Origin: Neobacillus jeddahensis
GTDB lineage: Bacteria; Bacillota; Bacilli; Bacillales; Cytobacillaceae
Assembly: GCF_000612625.1 (NCBI RefSeq)
Contig: NZ_CCAS010000010.1
Span: 49,473 to 113,472, forward strand
Length of the DNA stretch: 64,000 nucleotides
Reading direction: 5' to 3'
The first letter of the stretch is position 1, and every line of letters starts with the position of its first letter. Shown here piece after piece: positions 1 to 8,205 of this stretch. The notes under the pieces are model-generated. The model was not told the DNA's origin. It saw nothing but the letters and a program-made list of their open reading frames with translations, and ran no database searches. A program made the translations under genes and the position numbers.

Positions 1-245
1 TCATTTTTCAAGACGAGCTCTTCTAGTAAATTAGCTAATTCTGTAACAGAATAAGGGAGCGAAATATCGATACTCTCCGAGCTTTTACCAAATCGAGCTA
101 AATGTTCGTTTTCAGTGAAGAGTTTACCATTGTAGACACGGATTACTTCATACACCCCATCGCCAAATTGGTAACCTCGATCCTCAATATCTACCTTAGC
201 TTCTGAACGATTAATAATTGAGCCATTTAAGATTGCAAATTCCAT
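1..245 (-). CDS. dat: D-amino acid aminotransferase, N-terminal part (runs off the window)
   Basis: Fold-type IV PLP aminotransferase that would interconvert D-alanine and 2-oxoglutarate with pyruvate and D-glutamate, supplying D-amino acids for cell wall synthesis. Only the first 81 residues are present; the rest lies beyond the left edge. The visible part has the family N-terminus, with an NGSIINRSEA stretch and the EDRGYQFGDGVYEVIRVYNG block around residues 21-40. The ATG is preceded by AGAGGGAGTGG, a good ribosome binding site. The family assignment is strong; the branched-chain or aminodeoxychorismate lyase relatives share part of this motif and are less likely. Confidence 0.85.
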   Translation of the reverse strand, partial: MEFAILNGSIINRSEAKVDIEDRGYQFGDGVYEVIRVYNGKLFTENEHLARFGKSSESIDISLPYSVTELANLLEELVLKN

Positions 246-732
246 TATTCCACTCCCTCTGGTTTACTTACTCCCATATAAAAGAATTATATTCTTCATT
301 AACAATATCATTATTGCAAATAAGTTCACACTTTAGCTAAAAAGGACGATATTTTTTGTAGAAAAGAGGCAGAACGTTTTAAGATAAACTTAGCATAAAA
401 TAATTTAACTAAAAATTCAATTAATTAGTCATAATCCAGGCGTAATCGCCCATAACCTATAGTATGAGGAGAATGAAGGCGGCAAATCCCCGTACATTTT
501 ATCCTTATTTTATATGTTTATTTTGTAAAAATTTCGTATATTGGTGGAAATTTTCAGATTTTATGGGTACAATAAGGTTAGATGTATGACATCTAGGTAT
601 CCACAGTAACATTCCATAAAAAGGAGTTGTCTGCGCGGAAAAGAAACTACATATTCTTGAAGAGTAATCTTCAAACAGGCGTCGGTAGAGGGATTAAGCC
701 ATAGGTTTGAAATTAGGATAGGGAGTGGTTCT
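246..732. other. Intergenic stretch without a recognised gene
   Basis: No convincing gene on either strand. It separates the divergent aminotransferase and DeoR-type regulator genes. The right part carries a possible TACAAT -10 near 567-572 and a 7-bp inverted repeat, TTGAAGA-gtaa-TCTTCAA at 657-674, that would sit in the regulator leader. An AAAGGAG at 620-626 is followed at once by TTG, too close to act as a start. I see no riboswitch. Confidence 0.5.
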
Positions 733-954
733 TTGAAACCTTCAACTAACCGGATGTTAAACCGCATCAAATGTATCTACATGTTTATTCGCAATAACGG
801 CACTGTCACTACGCAAGAACTTGTAGAGGAATTTGGTATCACTCCTCGCACCATACAACGAGATTTAAATGTCTTAGCCTATAATGACTTGGTTATAAGC
901 CCAAGCCGCGGAAAATGGACGACTACACAGAAGAAAGTGAAGATGTCATCTTAA
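733..954 (+). CDS. ytzE: Small DeoR-family HTH regulator (YtzE-like)
   Basis: A 73-residue DNA-binding protein made almost entirely of a DeoR-type helix-turn-helix: residues 13-60 include TTQELVEEFGITPRTIQRDLNVL, the usual recognition helix pattern. It lacks the large sugar-phosphate sensing domain of full DeoR regulators, as does B. subtilis YtzE, which it resembles in size and in closeness to the ytgP-ytfP region. The start is TTG, chosen because of the ribosome binding site AGGGAGTGG just upstream. Monocistronic, with its own terminator. Targets and ligand are unknown. Not a truncated gene as far as I can see, because sequence past the stop codes for nothing related. Confidence 0.75.
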   Translation: MKPSTNRMLNRIKCIYMFIRNNGTVTTQELVEEFGITPRTIQRDLNVLAYNDLVISPSRGKWTTTQKKVKMSS

Positions 955-987
955 CAACCAAATTAAAACATTGAATGATAAGCATAT

Positions 988-1020
988 AAAAGCATGCGAG
1001 TATTTTAGCGCATGCTTTTT
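988..1020 (+). terminator. Rho-independent terminator after ytzE
   Basis: An 11-bp stem, AAAAGCATGCG pairing with CGCATGCTTTT, around a 10-base loop and running into T residues, 33 bases past the ytzE stop. Confidence 0.85.
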
Positions 1021-1178
1021 ACTTACCCGAGAACTTGATTAGCATTTCTTGAAGTGAGAAACCGCACTCGTAAATCTTCAAGTATATTTGACAGTTTTCA
1101 TAAATATGATATATTAGTATAAAAATACTTTAGTGCTTAAAAGCGTCTAAGCAAAACAGAGAAGTGAGTTGGGACAGC

Positions 1179-2522
1179 ATGGAGAAAAATCAACAAGATT
1201 TACAAAAGGGACTTTTGCCGAGACATGTCCAATTTATTGCCTTGGCTGGTATGATTGGGACAGGCATTTTTAAGGGGAGCTCCGATACATTAAGTATTGC
1301 AGGGCCAAGTGTGATCATCGCCTATCTCATTGGAGGTCTGCTGCTCTTTATTATTATGGCTGCATTAGGAGAAATGGCGCTTGCTTTTCCAAACTTAAAT
1401 GTTCAGCATTTAGTTAACAAAGCATTTGGGTTTCAAATATCTTATTTGGTTGGCTGGCTTTACTGGATCAATTGGATTATAGTAACGGTGGTAGAATTAT
1501 TAGCGGCAGGTAGTTTCTTACAATTTTGGTTTCCGGCTATACCATTATGGCTGCTAAGCTTTTTATGTGCAGTGGTGATCGTAGCAATTAATCTATTTCA
1601 AGTGAAATATTATGGGGAACTGGAGTTTTGGTTTGCTGGAATTAAAATTATTGCTTTAATAGCATTTATACTCTTAGGCTTCTTACTCCTTTTTGGTCTA
1701 ATTCCAAGTAGTATCAATGACCCGTTTTCAAATTATACTGCACATGGCGGATTTTTCCCACACGGTATCAGTGGAACCTTCAGTGCCTTTTTAGTTGTCA
1801 TGTTTTCTTATGGTGGTGCTGAATTAATTGGAGTGGCCGTAACGGAAACGAAGGATGCAGAACGAGTATTACCAAAAATTATTAAAGGTGCCGTCTGGCG
1901 TGTCATTATCTTTTATGTATTACCCATTCTCATTATTTGTGGAATGATGCCTTGGGATAAAGTCACGGGTGCAGATAGTCCATTCGTTCAAGTTTTCAGT
2001 ATAACTGGTTTACCTGGAGCAGCTCACATCATGAACTTTGTTCTATTAACAGCCGTTTTATCGGCAGCCAATTCTGGAATTTATGCTACGTCTAGAACAC
2101 TGTTTTCGATGTCACAAAGTGGGGTAGCACCTACAAGGCTTGGAAAACTATCAAAAAATGGAATTCCTATCATTGGTATCCTGATTACAAGTGTTTGTAT
2201 TTTAGTAGGTGTTTACTTGGCCTACCTAACACCAAGTCAAGTCATCGGCTATCTCATGACCATCCCTGGATTTACCGTCATGATCATCTGGATTAGTATT
2301 TGTGCCGCCCAATTAAAATTAAGGCCACTTTATAAAAAACAACCAGCGTTTCAGGTGAAATACTTTCCATATACAACCATTTTTGCCATTACGTTATTAA
2401 CGGTTATCTTTGTTGGATTTCTGCTTAACGTAAATAATTTAATCGGTTCAACTGTTTCCATTGTGATCATTGCCCTTCTCATTATGCTTTCTTTTAATGC
2501 GAGAAAAAAAGGGTTCAAATAA
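1179..2522 (+). CDS. Amino acid permease, APC superfamily
   Basis: Integral membrane transporter of the amino acid-polyamine-cation superfamily (AAT/YtnA type), expected to import an amino acid with protons. The N-terminus contains ALAGMIGTGIFKGSS, the TM1 substrate-binding signature of the family, followed by about 12 hydrophobic segments over roughly 447 residues. A second conserved block, FSYGGAELIGVAVTETKDAERVLPK, lies after TM6. ATG at 1179 matches family N-termini (MEKNQQDLQKG); an upstream GTG at 1164 is possible but neither has a strong ribosome binding site. The substrate cannot be read from sequence. Monocistronic, with a terminator behind it. Confidence 0.85.
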   Translation: MEKNQQDLQKGLLPRHVQFIALAGMIGTGIFKGSSDTLSIAGPSVIIAYLIGGLLLFIIMAALGEMALAFPNLNVQHLVNKAFGFQISYLVGWLYWINWIIVTVVELLAAGSFLQFWFPAIPLWLLSFLCAVVIVAINLFQVKYYGELEFWFAGIKIIALIAFILLGFLLLFGLIPSSINDPFSNYTAHGGFFPHGISGTFSAFLVVMFSYGGAELIGVAVTETKDAERVLPKIIKGAVWRVIIFYVLPILIICGMMPWDKVTGADSPFVQVFSITGLPGAAHIMNFVLLTAVLSAANSGIYATSRTLFSMSQSGVAPTRLGKLSKNGIPIIGILITSVCILVGVYLAYLTPSQVIGYLMTIPGFTVMIIWISICAAQLKLRPLYKKQPAFQVKYFPYTTIFAITLLTVIFVGFLLNVNNLIGSTVSIVIIALLIMLSFNARKKGFK

Positions 2523-2537
2523 AGATAATAAGAGGAC

Positions 2538-2567
2538 AAGCCAGCAAATTTCTGCTGGCTTATTTTT
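2538..2567 (+). terminator. Terminator after the APC permease
   Basis: AAGCCAGCA pairs with TGCTGGCTT around a 6-base loop, followed by ATTTTTA. Confidence 0.85.
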
Positions 2568-2619
2568 ATAAAATGAACAATACATACTTGATTAAGTATC
2601 CCCTTTAGCAGCTCTTCCC

Positions 2620-3507
2620 TTAATGAATAGCAATCTTCGAAAAATAATCGAGAACATACTTACGAAATTGTTGCGAGGGATTAGATAAGAACCGCCGTTT
2701 GGACCACCCTAATCCAATTGTCCGTTGACAGTTTGGTTCCATGATATGCAGTTTATTGGGAAACGGATTTTCTTTATTCATCCAAGAGATTTCCGGAATA
2801 AAGGCTACTCCTAATCCTTGCCTCACTAAATCACCAATCACTCCGGGTTCATCTCCTTCAAAGGCAATGTTCGGAACAAATCCAGCCTTACGGCAAAATT
2901 CATCTGTCACATTTCTAAACCCGAAGCCCGTATTCATACTAATAAATGATTCATCCTTAACTTCCTCAAGCCTAATTTTTTCTCTACCAGCTAAACGATG
3001 TCCTGGAGGTACCACTAGGTAAATTTCTTCGGTAACAAGCGGTTCCCAGATAATATCATCACCCTCTAGTGGCACTGATGAGATACAAAAATCAATCTTC
3101 GCCTTTTCAAGCAAATTCCGCATCGATGAAGTCGATTCAAGAACTTGTTGAAATTTAATATCTGGAAACTGCCTTAAAAAGGAACTTAATAATTCTGGAA
3201 GAACTCTTGGGATACTTACTGCTAATGTAATTTGCGTTTGCCCCTGATCAGCCAGTTCAACCAGTTCTCTTTTCCCCTCATTTAATTCTAAAATGATCCT
3301 GTTAACCCTCTGTAAAAACAGCTTTCCAAATTCATTTAGCTGCAGTTGCCTGTTTTTTCTATCAAACAATGGCACACCGAGGTCTTCTTCTAATCTTGTG
3401 ATCGTTTTACTTAACGATGGTTGGGCTATTTGAAGTTCAGCAGCCGCCTTGGTCATATGCTCAAGTCTGGCAACCGTTTGAAAATACTGCAGTTGTAATA
3501 ATTCCAT
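2620..3507 (-). CDS. LysR-family transcriptional regulator
   Basis: A 295-residue LTTR. Residues 1-60 form the winged HTH (LQYFQTVARLEHMTKAAAEL and QPSLSKTITRLEEDLGVPLF), and residues 90-290 form the periplasmic-binding-protein-like effector domain. The start has a good site, AGGGAGGGG, upstream of ATG. It is divergent from the YhgE/Pip gene with 129 bp between them, the usual arrangement for a LTTR and its target, so control of that gene is a fair inference. The effector is unknown. Nothing looks truncated. Confidence 0.85.
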   Translation of the reverse strand: MELLQLQYFQTVARLEHMTKAAAELQIAQPSLSKTITRLEEDLGVPLFDRKNRQLQLNEFGKLFLQRVNRIILELNEGKRELVELADQGQTQITLAVSIPRVLPELLSSFLRQFPDIKFQQVLESTSSMRNLLEKAKIDFCISSVPLEGDDIIWEPLVTEEIYLVVPPGHRLAGREKIRLEEVKDESFISMNTGFGFRNVTDEFCRKAGFVPNIAFEGDEPGVIGDLVRQGLGVAFIPEISWMNKENPFPNKLHIMEPNCQRTIGLGWSKRRFLSNPSQQFRKYVLDYFSKIAIH

Positions 3508-3636
3508 TGTACCCCTCCCTTCTTTATAAATAGATTAGAAGCTATTAATTGATAACTAATTATATATTATACATTATATCCAAAAGTATTTATTATAGTG
3601 TTTATGTTAAAAATTCATTAAACAAAGGGGTAGTTT

Positions 3637-5631
3637 ATGAAAGGAATTCAATTAGTTTTCAGTGATTTAAAAGCGATGTGGCTACATAAACATGGGAGAA
3701 TTGCTTTAATCTTTCTTTTGATTGTGCCATTAATTTATTCGAGCTTTTTCCTAGCGGGATATTGGAATCCATATGGGCGCTTGGACAAGCTCCCTGTTGC
3801 GATTGTTAATTTAGATCAAGGCTCGATGATGGAAGATAAGGAGATTGATGCAGGTCAAGAATTTGTTAAAAACCTGAAAGAGACAAAAGATCTTAACTTC
3901 CATTTCACCTCCGAAAAGAAGGCTGAACAAGGACTTAAGGATGGGGACTATTACATGGTTCTTACGATTCCAAAGGATTTCTCGCAGAAGGTCAGCACCT
4001 TAATGGATGCACATCCGGTACCTGCAATGCTAAGTTATAAAATCAATCCTGGTAAAAACTACGTAGCTTCGCAGATTAGCACGACAGCCATTGAAAAGAT
4101 GAAAACAAAAATCTCTGCTAGCATTACAAAGTCATATGCAGAGGGCGTATTTTCTAAGTTCCAGGAGTTAGCCACTGGATTACATGATGCTAGTGATGGT
4201 GCGACGCAACTAAACCAAGGAACAAATGACGCTAAAACTGGAGTACTTCAGTTAGCTGATGGAATCAATCGCTTAAATGATGGGACTGGTAAGCTCCAGG
4301 ATGGAAGTCATCAGCTTTCAAGTGGTCAACAAGCTTTAACTACTGGGATTAACACCCTTCAGGATGGATCCCTGTCGCTCTATAACGGGATGGCAAAATT
4401 ATCAGAAGGACACGGAAGTCTTGAAGCAGGTATGGTCCAGGTAACAGAAGGCATGAAAGCATTGGCTACGAGCAATGAAACGTTGGCTCAAGGTCAAGCT
4501 AGCTTGAAAAATGGTGCGGATAAACTAACGGAATCCATTGAGCAATTCATACAAAGTCATCCTGAAATGCAAGCTGATGATTCCCTCAAGGAAATCGTTA
4601 CACTGTCAGCTGGTTTAGCGAAGTCTGCTGACTCATTGAGTAGCGGGCAAGCAAAGTTAGTTCAAGGCACAAACCAATTAATTCAGGGTCAGAGCCAAGT
4701 TCTAGCTGGCATGAAGCAATTTGGGACAAAATTGACTGAAGCTACCGCAGGTGCCCAACAATTGTCTGAAGGAACAGTTCAAGTTTCCAACGGATTCACC
4801 CAATGGCAAACAGGATTTTCCTCTCTCAACAATGGCATTAATGAGTTAGCTGATGGTGAGAAACAGCTGCAAACTGGAGGCACTCAATTAGCCGAGGGCT
4901 TAGGTCAACTGACAGTGGGCTCTAATGAGCTTGCGACTAAATTAAACGATGCAGCGGACAAAACATCCAGTATCCATAACAATGATCAACTTACGACGAT
5001 GTTCGCTGAACCGGTGAAATTGGTAGAAACAGATTTATCTGATGTTCCAAACTATGGTACAGGAATTACGCCTTATTTTCTATCTCTAGCCTTATACGTT
5101 GGTGGAATTATGGCAGCAAATATCCTTCCACTTAGCAGAAGACAAAACATGAAAGTGAATGGGACAGAACATTTTATCAATAAACTTGGGCTTAAATATA
5201 TGATTGCCTTAGTTCAGGTCCTTTTTGTTGATTTAATCGTCCTATTAGGATTTAAAGTTCACGTTGCCAGCGTTCCACTGTTTATCTTATCTAGCGTGAT
5301 TATTTCCTTTACTTTTATGACTTTTATCCTGATGCTCGTTACCTTATTTGGTCTTGCAGGCAAGTTTATGGCGGTCACGCTATTAGTCCTTCAATTAGCC
5401 ACATGTGGCGGAACCTTCCCAGGAGAATTAAGTAACCCAATCCTTGCGAAGATTGGGCAACTGCTGCCAATGGCTCATTCCCTACAAGGATTCCAGGATG
5501 TTATTTCATTAGGAGACTTGTCAATGCTACAAGATCAAATCTATATCTTACTCTTCTATCTACTAATTGCTGGTGCAATTGGCTGGATTACAAGTCATCT
5601 TCAACATGCCAAAACATCTGTTGAAGTATAA
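3637..5631 (+). CDS. YhgE/Pip-family membrane protein (ABC-2 permease fold)
   Basis: A 664-residue protein of the YhgE/phage-infection-protein family. One N-terminal membrane segment (about 22-42) is followed by an extracellular region of some 430 residues and five or six C-terminal membrane segments (about 480-655). Residues 185-450 carry many LxxGxxxLxxG-type heptad and 11-residue repeats (for example GTGKLQDGSHQLSSG), which predict a long coiled coil. Relatives serve as phage receptors in lactococci and belong to the ABC-2 permease-like or MmpL-like exporter group; some are linked to late ESX/type VII secretion functions. The substrate here is unknown. Good AAAGGGG site before ATG. Likely controlled by the divergent LysR gene. 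Confidence 0.85.
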   Translation: MKGIQLVFSDLKAMWLHKHGRIALIFLLIVPLIYSSFFLAGYWNPYGRLDKLPVAIVNLDQGSMMEDKEIDAGQEFVKNLKETKDLNFHFTSEKKAEQGLKDGDYYMVLTIPKDFSQKVSTLMDAHPVPAMLSYKINPGKNYVASQISTTAIEKMKTKISASITKSYAEGVFSKFQELATGLHDASDGATQLNQGTNDAKTGVLQLADGINRLNDGTGKLQDGSHQLSSGQQALTTGINTLQDGSLSLYNGMAKLSEGHGSLEAGMVQVTEGMKALATSNETLAQGQASLKNGADKLTESIEQFIQSHPEMQADDSLKEIVTLSAGLAKSADSLSSGQAKLVQGTNQLIQGQSQVLAGMKQFGTKLTEATAGAQQLSEGTVQVSNGFTQWQTGFSSLNNGINELADGEKQLQTGGTQLAEGLGQLTVGSNELATKLNDAADKTSSIHNNDQLTTMFAEPVKLVETDLSDVPNYGTGITPYFLSLALYVGGIMAANILPLSRRQNMKVNGTEHFINKLGLKYMIALVQVLFVDLIVLLGFKVHVASVPLFILSSVIISFTFMTFILMLVTLFGLAGKFMAVTLLVLQLATCGGTFPGELSNPILAKIGQLLPMAHSLQGFQDVISLGDLSMLQDQIYILLFYLLIAGAIGWITSHLQHAKTSVEV

Positions 5632-5638
5632 ATTAAAT

Positions 5639-5677
5639 AAAGAAAGTGATATCCGCATACTGGATATCACTTTCTTT
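5639..5677. terminator. Bidirectional terminator between yhgE-like gene and arsR-like gene
   Basis: A perfect 16-bp stem, AAAGAAAGTGATATCC with GGATATCACTTTCTTT, around a 7-base loop. It overlaps the last codons of the convergent ArsR-type gene, so it can serve both transcripts. Confidence 0.85.
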
Positions 5678-6041
5678 GCTTATCTTCTCCACTAAGGTTT
5701 ATGGATAGATCAACTTCTGACTCGTCCGATTCAACAAAACGCTTAAGCGCATTAAGTTTATTTTCCCAAAATAATTCGAAATATTGGAGCCAATCCTTTA
5801 ATTCAACTAGTGGGTCCGGTTCAAGCTTGTAGCGTGTTTCTCGACCAACTTTACGCTCCTTTACCAAGCCTGCTTCAGATAATACCTTCAAATGTTTAGA
5901 AACAGCTGTACGACTAATGGGAAAATGCTCACTGATCGCTGTAACAGGCATTTCTTGATTGCTAAGGAGTTTTAATAGCCTTCTCCGGGTTGGGTCAGCA
6001 ATGGCTTGGAAGACATCATGCTTTGCTGAAGCGGCAGCCAT
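5667..6041 (-). CDS. ArsR-family repressor paired with SRPBCC gene
   Basis: A 124-residue winged-helix repressor. HTH residues about 10-75: FQAIADPTRRRLLKLL, ISRTAVSKHLKVLSEAGLVKERKVGRETRYKL. No metal-binding ELCVCDL motif is present, so it belongs to the large non-metal ArsR/SmtB subgroup found beside SRPBCC proteins. Its ATG overlaps the stop of the upstream SRPBCC gene (TAATG), so the two are translationally coupled. A matching pair of operator-like repeats lies in the promoter of this two-gene operon, which suggests autoregulation. The ligand is unknown. The C-terminal 20 residues are acidic and overlap the terminator. Confidence 0.85.
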   Translation of the reverse strand: MAAASAKHDVFQAIADPTRRRLLKLLSNQEMPVTAISEHFPISRTAVSKHLKVLSEAGLVKERKVGRETRYKLEPDPLVELKDWLQYFELFWENKLNALKRFVESDESEVDLSINLSGEDKQRK

Positions 6042-6466
6042 TATGCCTCGACATATGCTTGTAATTTTTGTACAAGTCCTGCCCAGCCCTGGTTCATATT
6101 GTCACGAATTGGTGTATGTGGTGCACCAAATTCTGTCACTTTATTTGCATCCCAACCACCATGGATTAATGTTACTTCTGTTTTTCCTTCCAGTTCTTTT
6201 AATTCAAAAGTTAACGTCCAATCTTTCCCCCAATTAAATGAAAGACGGTTAGGTCGATCAACCTCTGTTACCTTACAAGGTGACATGCCAAATTGGCCTG
6301 CATTTAGATGAAATTCATGACCTTCTACAGGTTCTAGATCATTCGGCATAAACCATGCGCTAAGTCCTTCTGCTGTCGCTACTGCATCCCATACTTTCGC
6401 AATTGGCGCATTATATACCACCGTATATTTTATATCTTCTAATGTTACTTGTGTCTCGTTTCCCAT
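6041..6466 (-). CDS. SRPBCC/AHSA1-type ligand-binding protein
   Basis: A 141-residue START-like (SRPBCC, activator of Hsp90 ATPase 1 homology) protein: IKYTVVYNAPIAKVWDAVATAEGLSAWFMPNDLEP at the start and NRLSFNWGKDWTLTFELKE in the middle are characteristic. Proteins of this fold bind small hydrophobic molecules in a deep cavity. It is the first gene of a two-gene operon with an ArsR-type repressor, a common pairing in Firmicutes in which the SRPBCC protein may bind or modify the compound sensed. Site CAGGAGG precedes ATG. The actual ligand is unknown. Confidence 0.85.
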   Translation of the reverse strand: MGNETQVTLEDIKYTVVYNAPIAKVWDAVATAEGLSAWFMPNDLEPVEGHEFHLNAGQFGMSPCKVTEVDRPNRLSFNWGKDWTLTFELKELEGKTEVTLIHGGWDANKVTEFGAPHTPIRDNMNQGWAGLVQKLQAYVEA

Positions 6467-6504
6467 TGAAATACCTCCTGATAATCAATTTTTCGCTTCA
6501 TTAC

Positions 6505-6558
6505 GAAACCATTTGGTTTCATATAAACAATATATAACACCATTTGGTTTCACGTCAA
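6505..6558 (-). promoter_or_regulatory. SRPBCC-arsR promoter with two operator-like repeats
   Basis: Reading the minus strand, a -35 TTGACG (6553-6558) and -10 TATATT (6529-6534, spacer 18; ATATAT gives 17) form a sigma-A-type promoter. A perfect palindrome GAAACC-ATTT-GGTTTC lies at 6505-6520, just past the expected start point. A second copy, AACACC-ATTT-GGTTTC at 6536-6551, fills the -35/-10 spacer. The two centres are 31 bp apart, about three helical turns. This is the layout expected for repression by the ArsR product. Confidence 0.75.
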
Positions 6559-6603
6559 GTGTTTCCTTAGTTCTTCACCCATTTGGCAGTATTTTCAGTT
6601 GCA

Positions 6604-6630
6604 AAAAGAGCGCAATCCCTGCGCTCTTTT
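6604..6630 (-). terminator. Terminator after speD
   Basis: AAAAGAGCGC pairs with GCGCTCTTTT around a 7-base loop, with a T run on the minus strand; it overlaps the speD stop codon. Confidence 0.85.
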
Positions 6631-7438
6631 ATTGAACTATATTTTTTCCATAAAAAATTTCATCCATTTCTAGCTTTAATCTCTCCGTTATTTCAATATG
6701 TTCATCTGGAGTTAATTTCTCCTTTGTATAACCAAACAAGTAGTTATTTAAATCAAATTCCCTTAGTTTACATTTTGTGTGAAAAATATGTTCCTGATAG
6801 ACATTCACATCAATCATATCAAACAACTCGCCCACATCTTCAGGAATATAATTTTGTATGGAGTTAATTTCATGATCAATAAAAAGCTTATGCCCCGTTT
6901 TATCCCTTGTAAAGCCGCGGACCCGATAATCAATCGTCATCACGTCAGTCTCAAACGAGCGGATTAAATAATGAAGGGCCTTAAGAGGCGAAATTTCTCC
7001 ACAGGTTGAGACATCAATATCCGCTCTAAATGTGCTGATTCCTTCATCAGGATGAAATTCCGGATATGTATGGACAGTAATATGACTCTTATCTAGCTGC
7101 ATAACCACCGATTCTGGCAGCGGTCCCGGCGATTCCTCGAAAGATTCAGATGGCGCATTGGCAACAGGCCCCTCTGAAACCAACAAGGTCACACTTGCCC
7201 CCGCTGGCTCAAAATCTTGACTTGCGACATTTAAGACATGCGCCCCAATAATATCCGATACATGGGTTAAAATCTTTTGCAGTCTATCTGCACTGTATTG
7301 CTCATCAATATAGTTTAAATAGGCTTCCCGCTCGTCCTTCGTCCTCGTAAAACAAATATCATACATATTGAAGCTTAAGGATTTAGTTAAATTATTAAAG
7401 CCGTGCAGTTCAATCGCCTGCTCGTGAGTCAGTTTCAA
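6629..7438 (-). CDS. speD: S-adenosylmethionine decarboxylase proenzyme (E. coli type, class 1A)
   Basis: Makes decarboxylated SAM, the aminopropyl donor for spermidine synthesis. The pyruvoyl cofactor arises by self-cleavage; here the site is the K-S bond in [16 protein letters not shown], about residue 117/118 from the chosen start. Length (269 residues) and the [19 protein letters not shown] beginning match the long E. coli class 1A enzyme, not the about 126-residue class 1B SpeD of B. subtilis. I chose TTG at 7438 because AAAGGGGA stands 7 bases before it; the ATG at 7456 has no visible site and adds six residues. Single gene with its own terminator. Confidence 0.9.
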   Translation of the reverse strand: MKLTHEQAIELHGFNNLTKSLSFNMYDICFTRTKDEREAYLNYIDEQYSADRLQKILTHVSDIIGAHVLNVASQDFEPAGASVTLLVSEGPVANAPSESFEESPGPLPESVVMQLDKSHITVHTYPEFHPDEGISTFRADIDVSTCGEISPLKALHYLIRSFETDVMTIDYRVRGFTRDKTGHKLFIDHEINSIQNYIPEDVGELFDMIDVNVYQEHIFHTKCKLREFDLNNYLFGYTKEKLTPDEHIEITERLKLEMDEIFYGKNIVQ

Positions 7439-7561
7439 GACTAGTTCCCCTTTCATATCGTCTTTTTCTATATACTACCCATAGTGCAACCTCATTAGTT
7501 ATTTTTTCAAAAAGTTATATTTCACTCAGTTCTTGAGGATAAGTAAAACTATTTTTCTTAT

Positions 7562-7611
7562 TTATAATTATTATAATTTGATATTTACTTTTAATTAATA
7601 TGTGTTATAAT
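7562..7611 (+). promoter_or_regulatory. PerR box and promoter of dps
   Basis: TTATAATTATTATAA at 7562-7576 matches the B. subtilis Per box consensus (TTATAATNATTATAA) at every position. A likely promoter follows: TTTACT at 7584-7589, 16 bp, TATAAT at 7606-7611. The box lies immediately upstream of the -35. Peroxide-inducible repression by PerR is the natural reading, as for B. subtilis mrgA. Confidence 0.8.
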
Positions 7612-7644
7612 AAAAACAGATAAGAAATTTAGGAGGAATGCTAC

Positions 7645-8079
7645 ATGACAATTGAACAAGTTCTCAATCAACAAATCGCAAACTGGAATGTATTATACAT
7701 GAAATTACATCATTTTCATTGGTATGTGAAAGGACCTCACTTCTTTACCTTACATGCAAAATTTGAGGAATTATATGGGGAAGCAGCAGCGACAATAGAT
7801 GAATTTGCAGAACAATTACTATCGATTGGCGGCAACCCCATTTCAACTTTAAAAGAGTCCCTTCAACTTGCAACGATTGAAGAAGCTAGTGAAAAATTAA
7901 CGGCGGAAGAAATGGTTCAAGTAGTGGTAAAAGACTTTTCTTTGATCATTGATGAGTTAAAAACCGGTATGGAAGTAGCAGAACAAAACAATGACGATGT
8001 GACAAGCGATATGTTTCTTGCCCTAGTTGGTAAACTTTCGAAACATAATTGGATGTTACAATCTTTTCTAAATGCATAA
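7645..8079 (+). CDS. dps: Dps-family ferritin-like DNA protection protein
   Basis: A 144-residue Dps/MrgA-type miniferritin, which assembles as a dodecamer, oxidises ferrous iron with hydrogen peroxide and may coat DNA. Ferroxidase ligands are visible in LHHFHWYVKGPHFFTLHAKFEELYGEAAATIDEFAEQL (His about 23-35 region, then Asp/Glu about 50-54). TTAGGAGGAATG before ATG is a strong site. It stands alone between a perfect PerR box and a terminator, so expression should follow peroxide stress. B. subtilis has two such proteins, MrgA and Dps (YtkB); the PerR box points to MrgA-like regulation. Confidence 0.92.
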   Translation: MTIEQVLNQQIANWNVLYMKLHHFHWYVKGPHFFTLHAKFEELYGEAAATIDEFAEQLLSIGGNPISTLKESLQLATIEEASEKLTAEEMVQVVVKDFSLIIDELKTGMEVAEQNNDDVTSDMFLALVGKLSKHNWMLQSFLNA

Positions 8080-8086
8080 CTTTCAG

Positions 8087-8118
8087 AGGACAAGGCTTCA
8101 TGCTTTGTCCTTTTTTTT
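8087..8118 (+). terminator. Terminator after dps
   Basis: AGGACAAGGC pairs with GCTTTGTCCT (one G-U) over a 5-base loop, followed by eight T residues. Confidence 0.88.
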
Positions 8119-8205
8119 GTTAGAATGTCATACATTATCATTCATAAGCCAAATTTGTTATGATTAAATGAACATAGTTTAAAGTCGCGGGGTGATCATA
8201 ATTCG

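Noticed and set aside
561..770. 69-codon minus strand frame before ytzE
   Set aside because: It crosses the ytzE ribosome binding site and start, lacks a ribosome binding site of its own and has no recognisable protein features.
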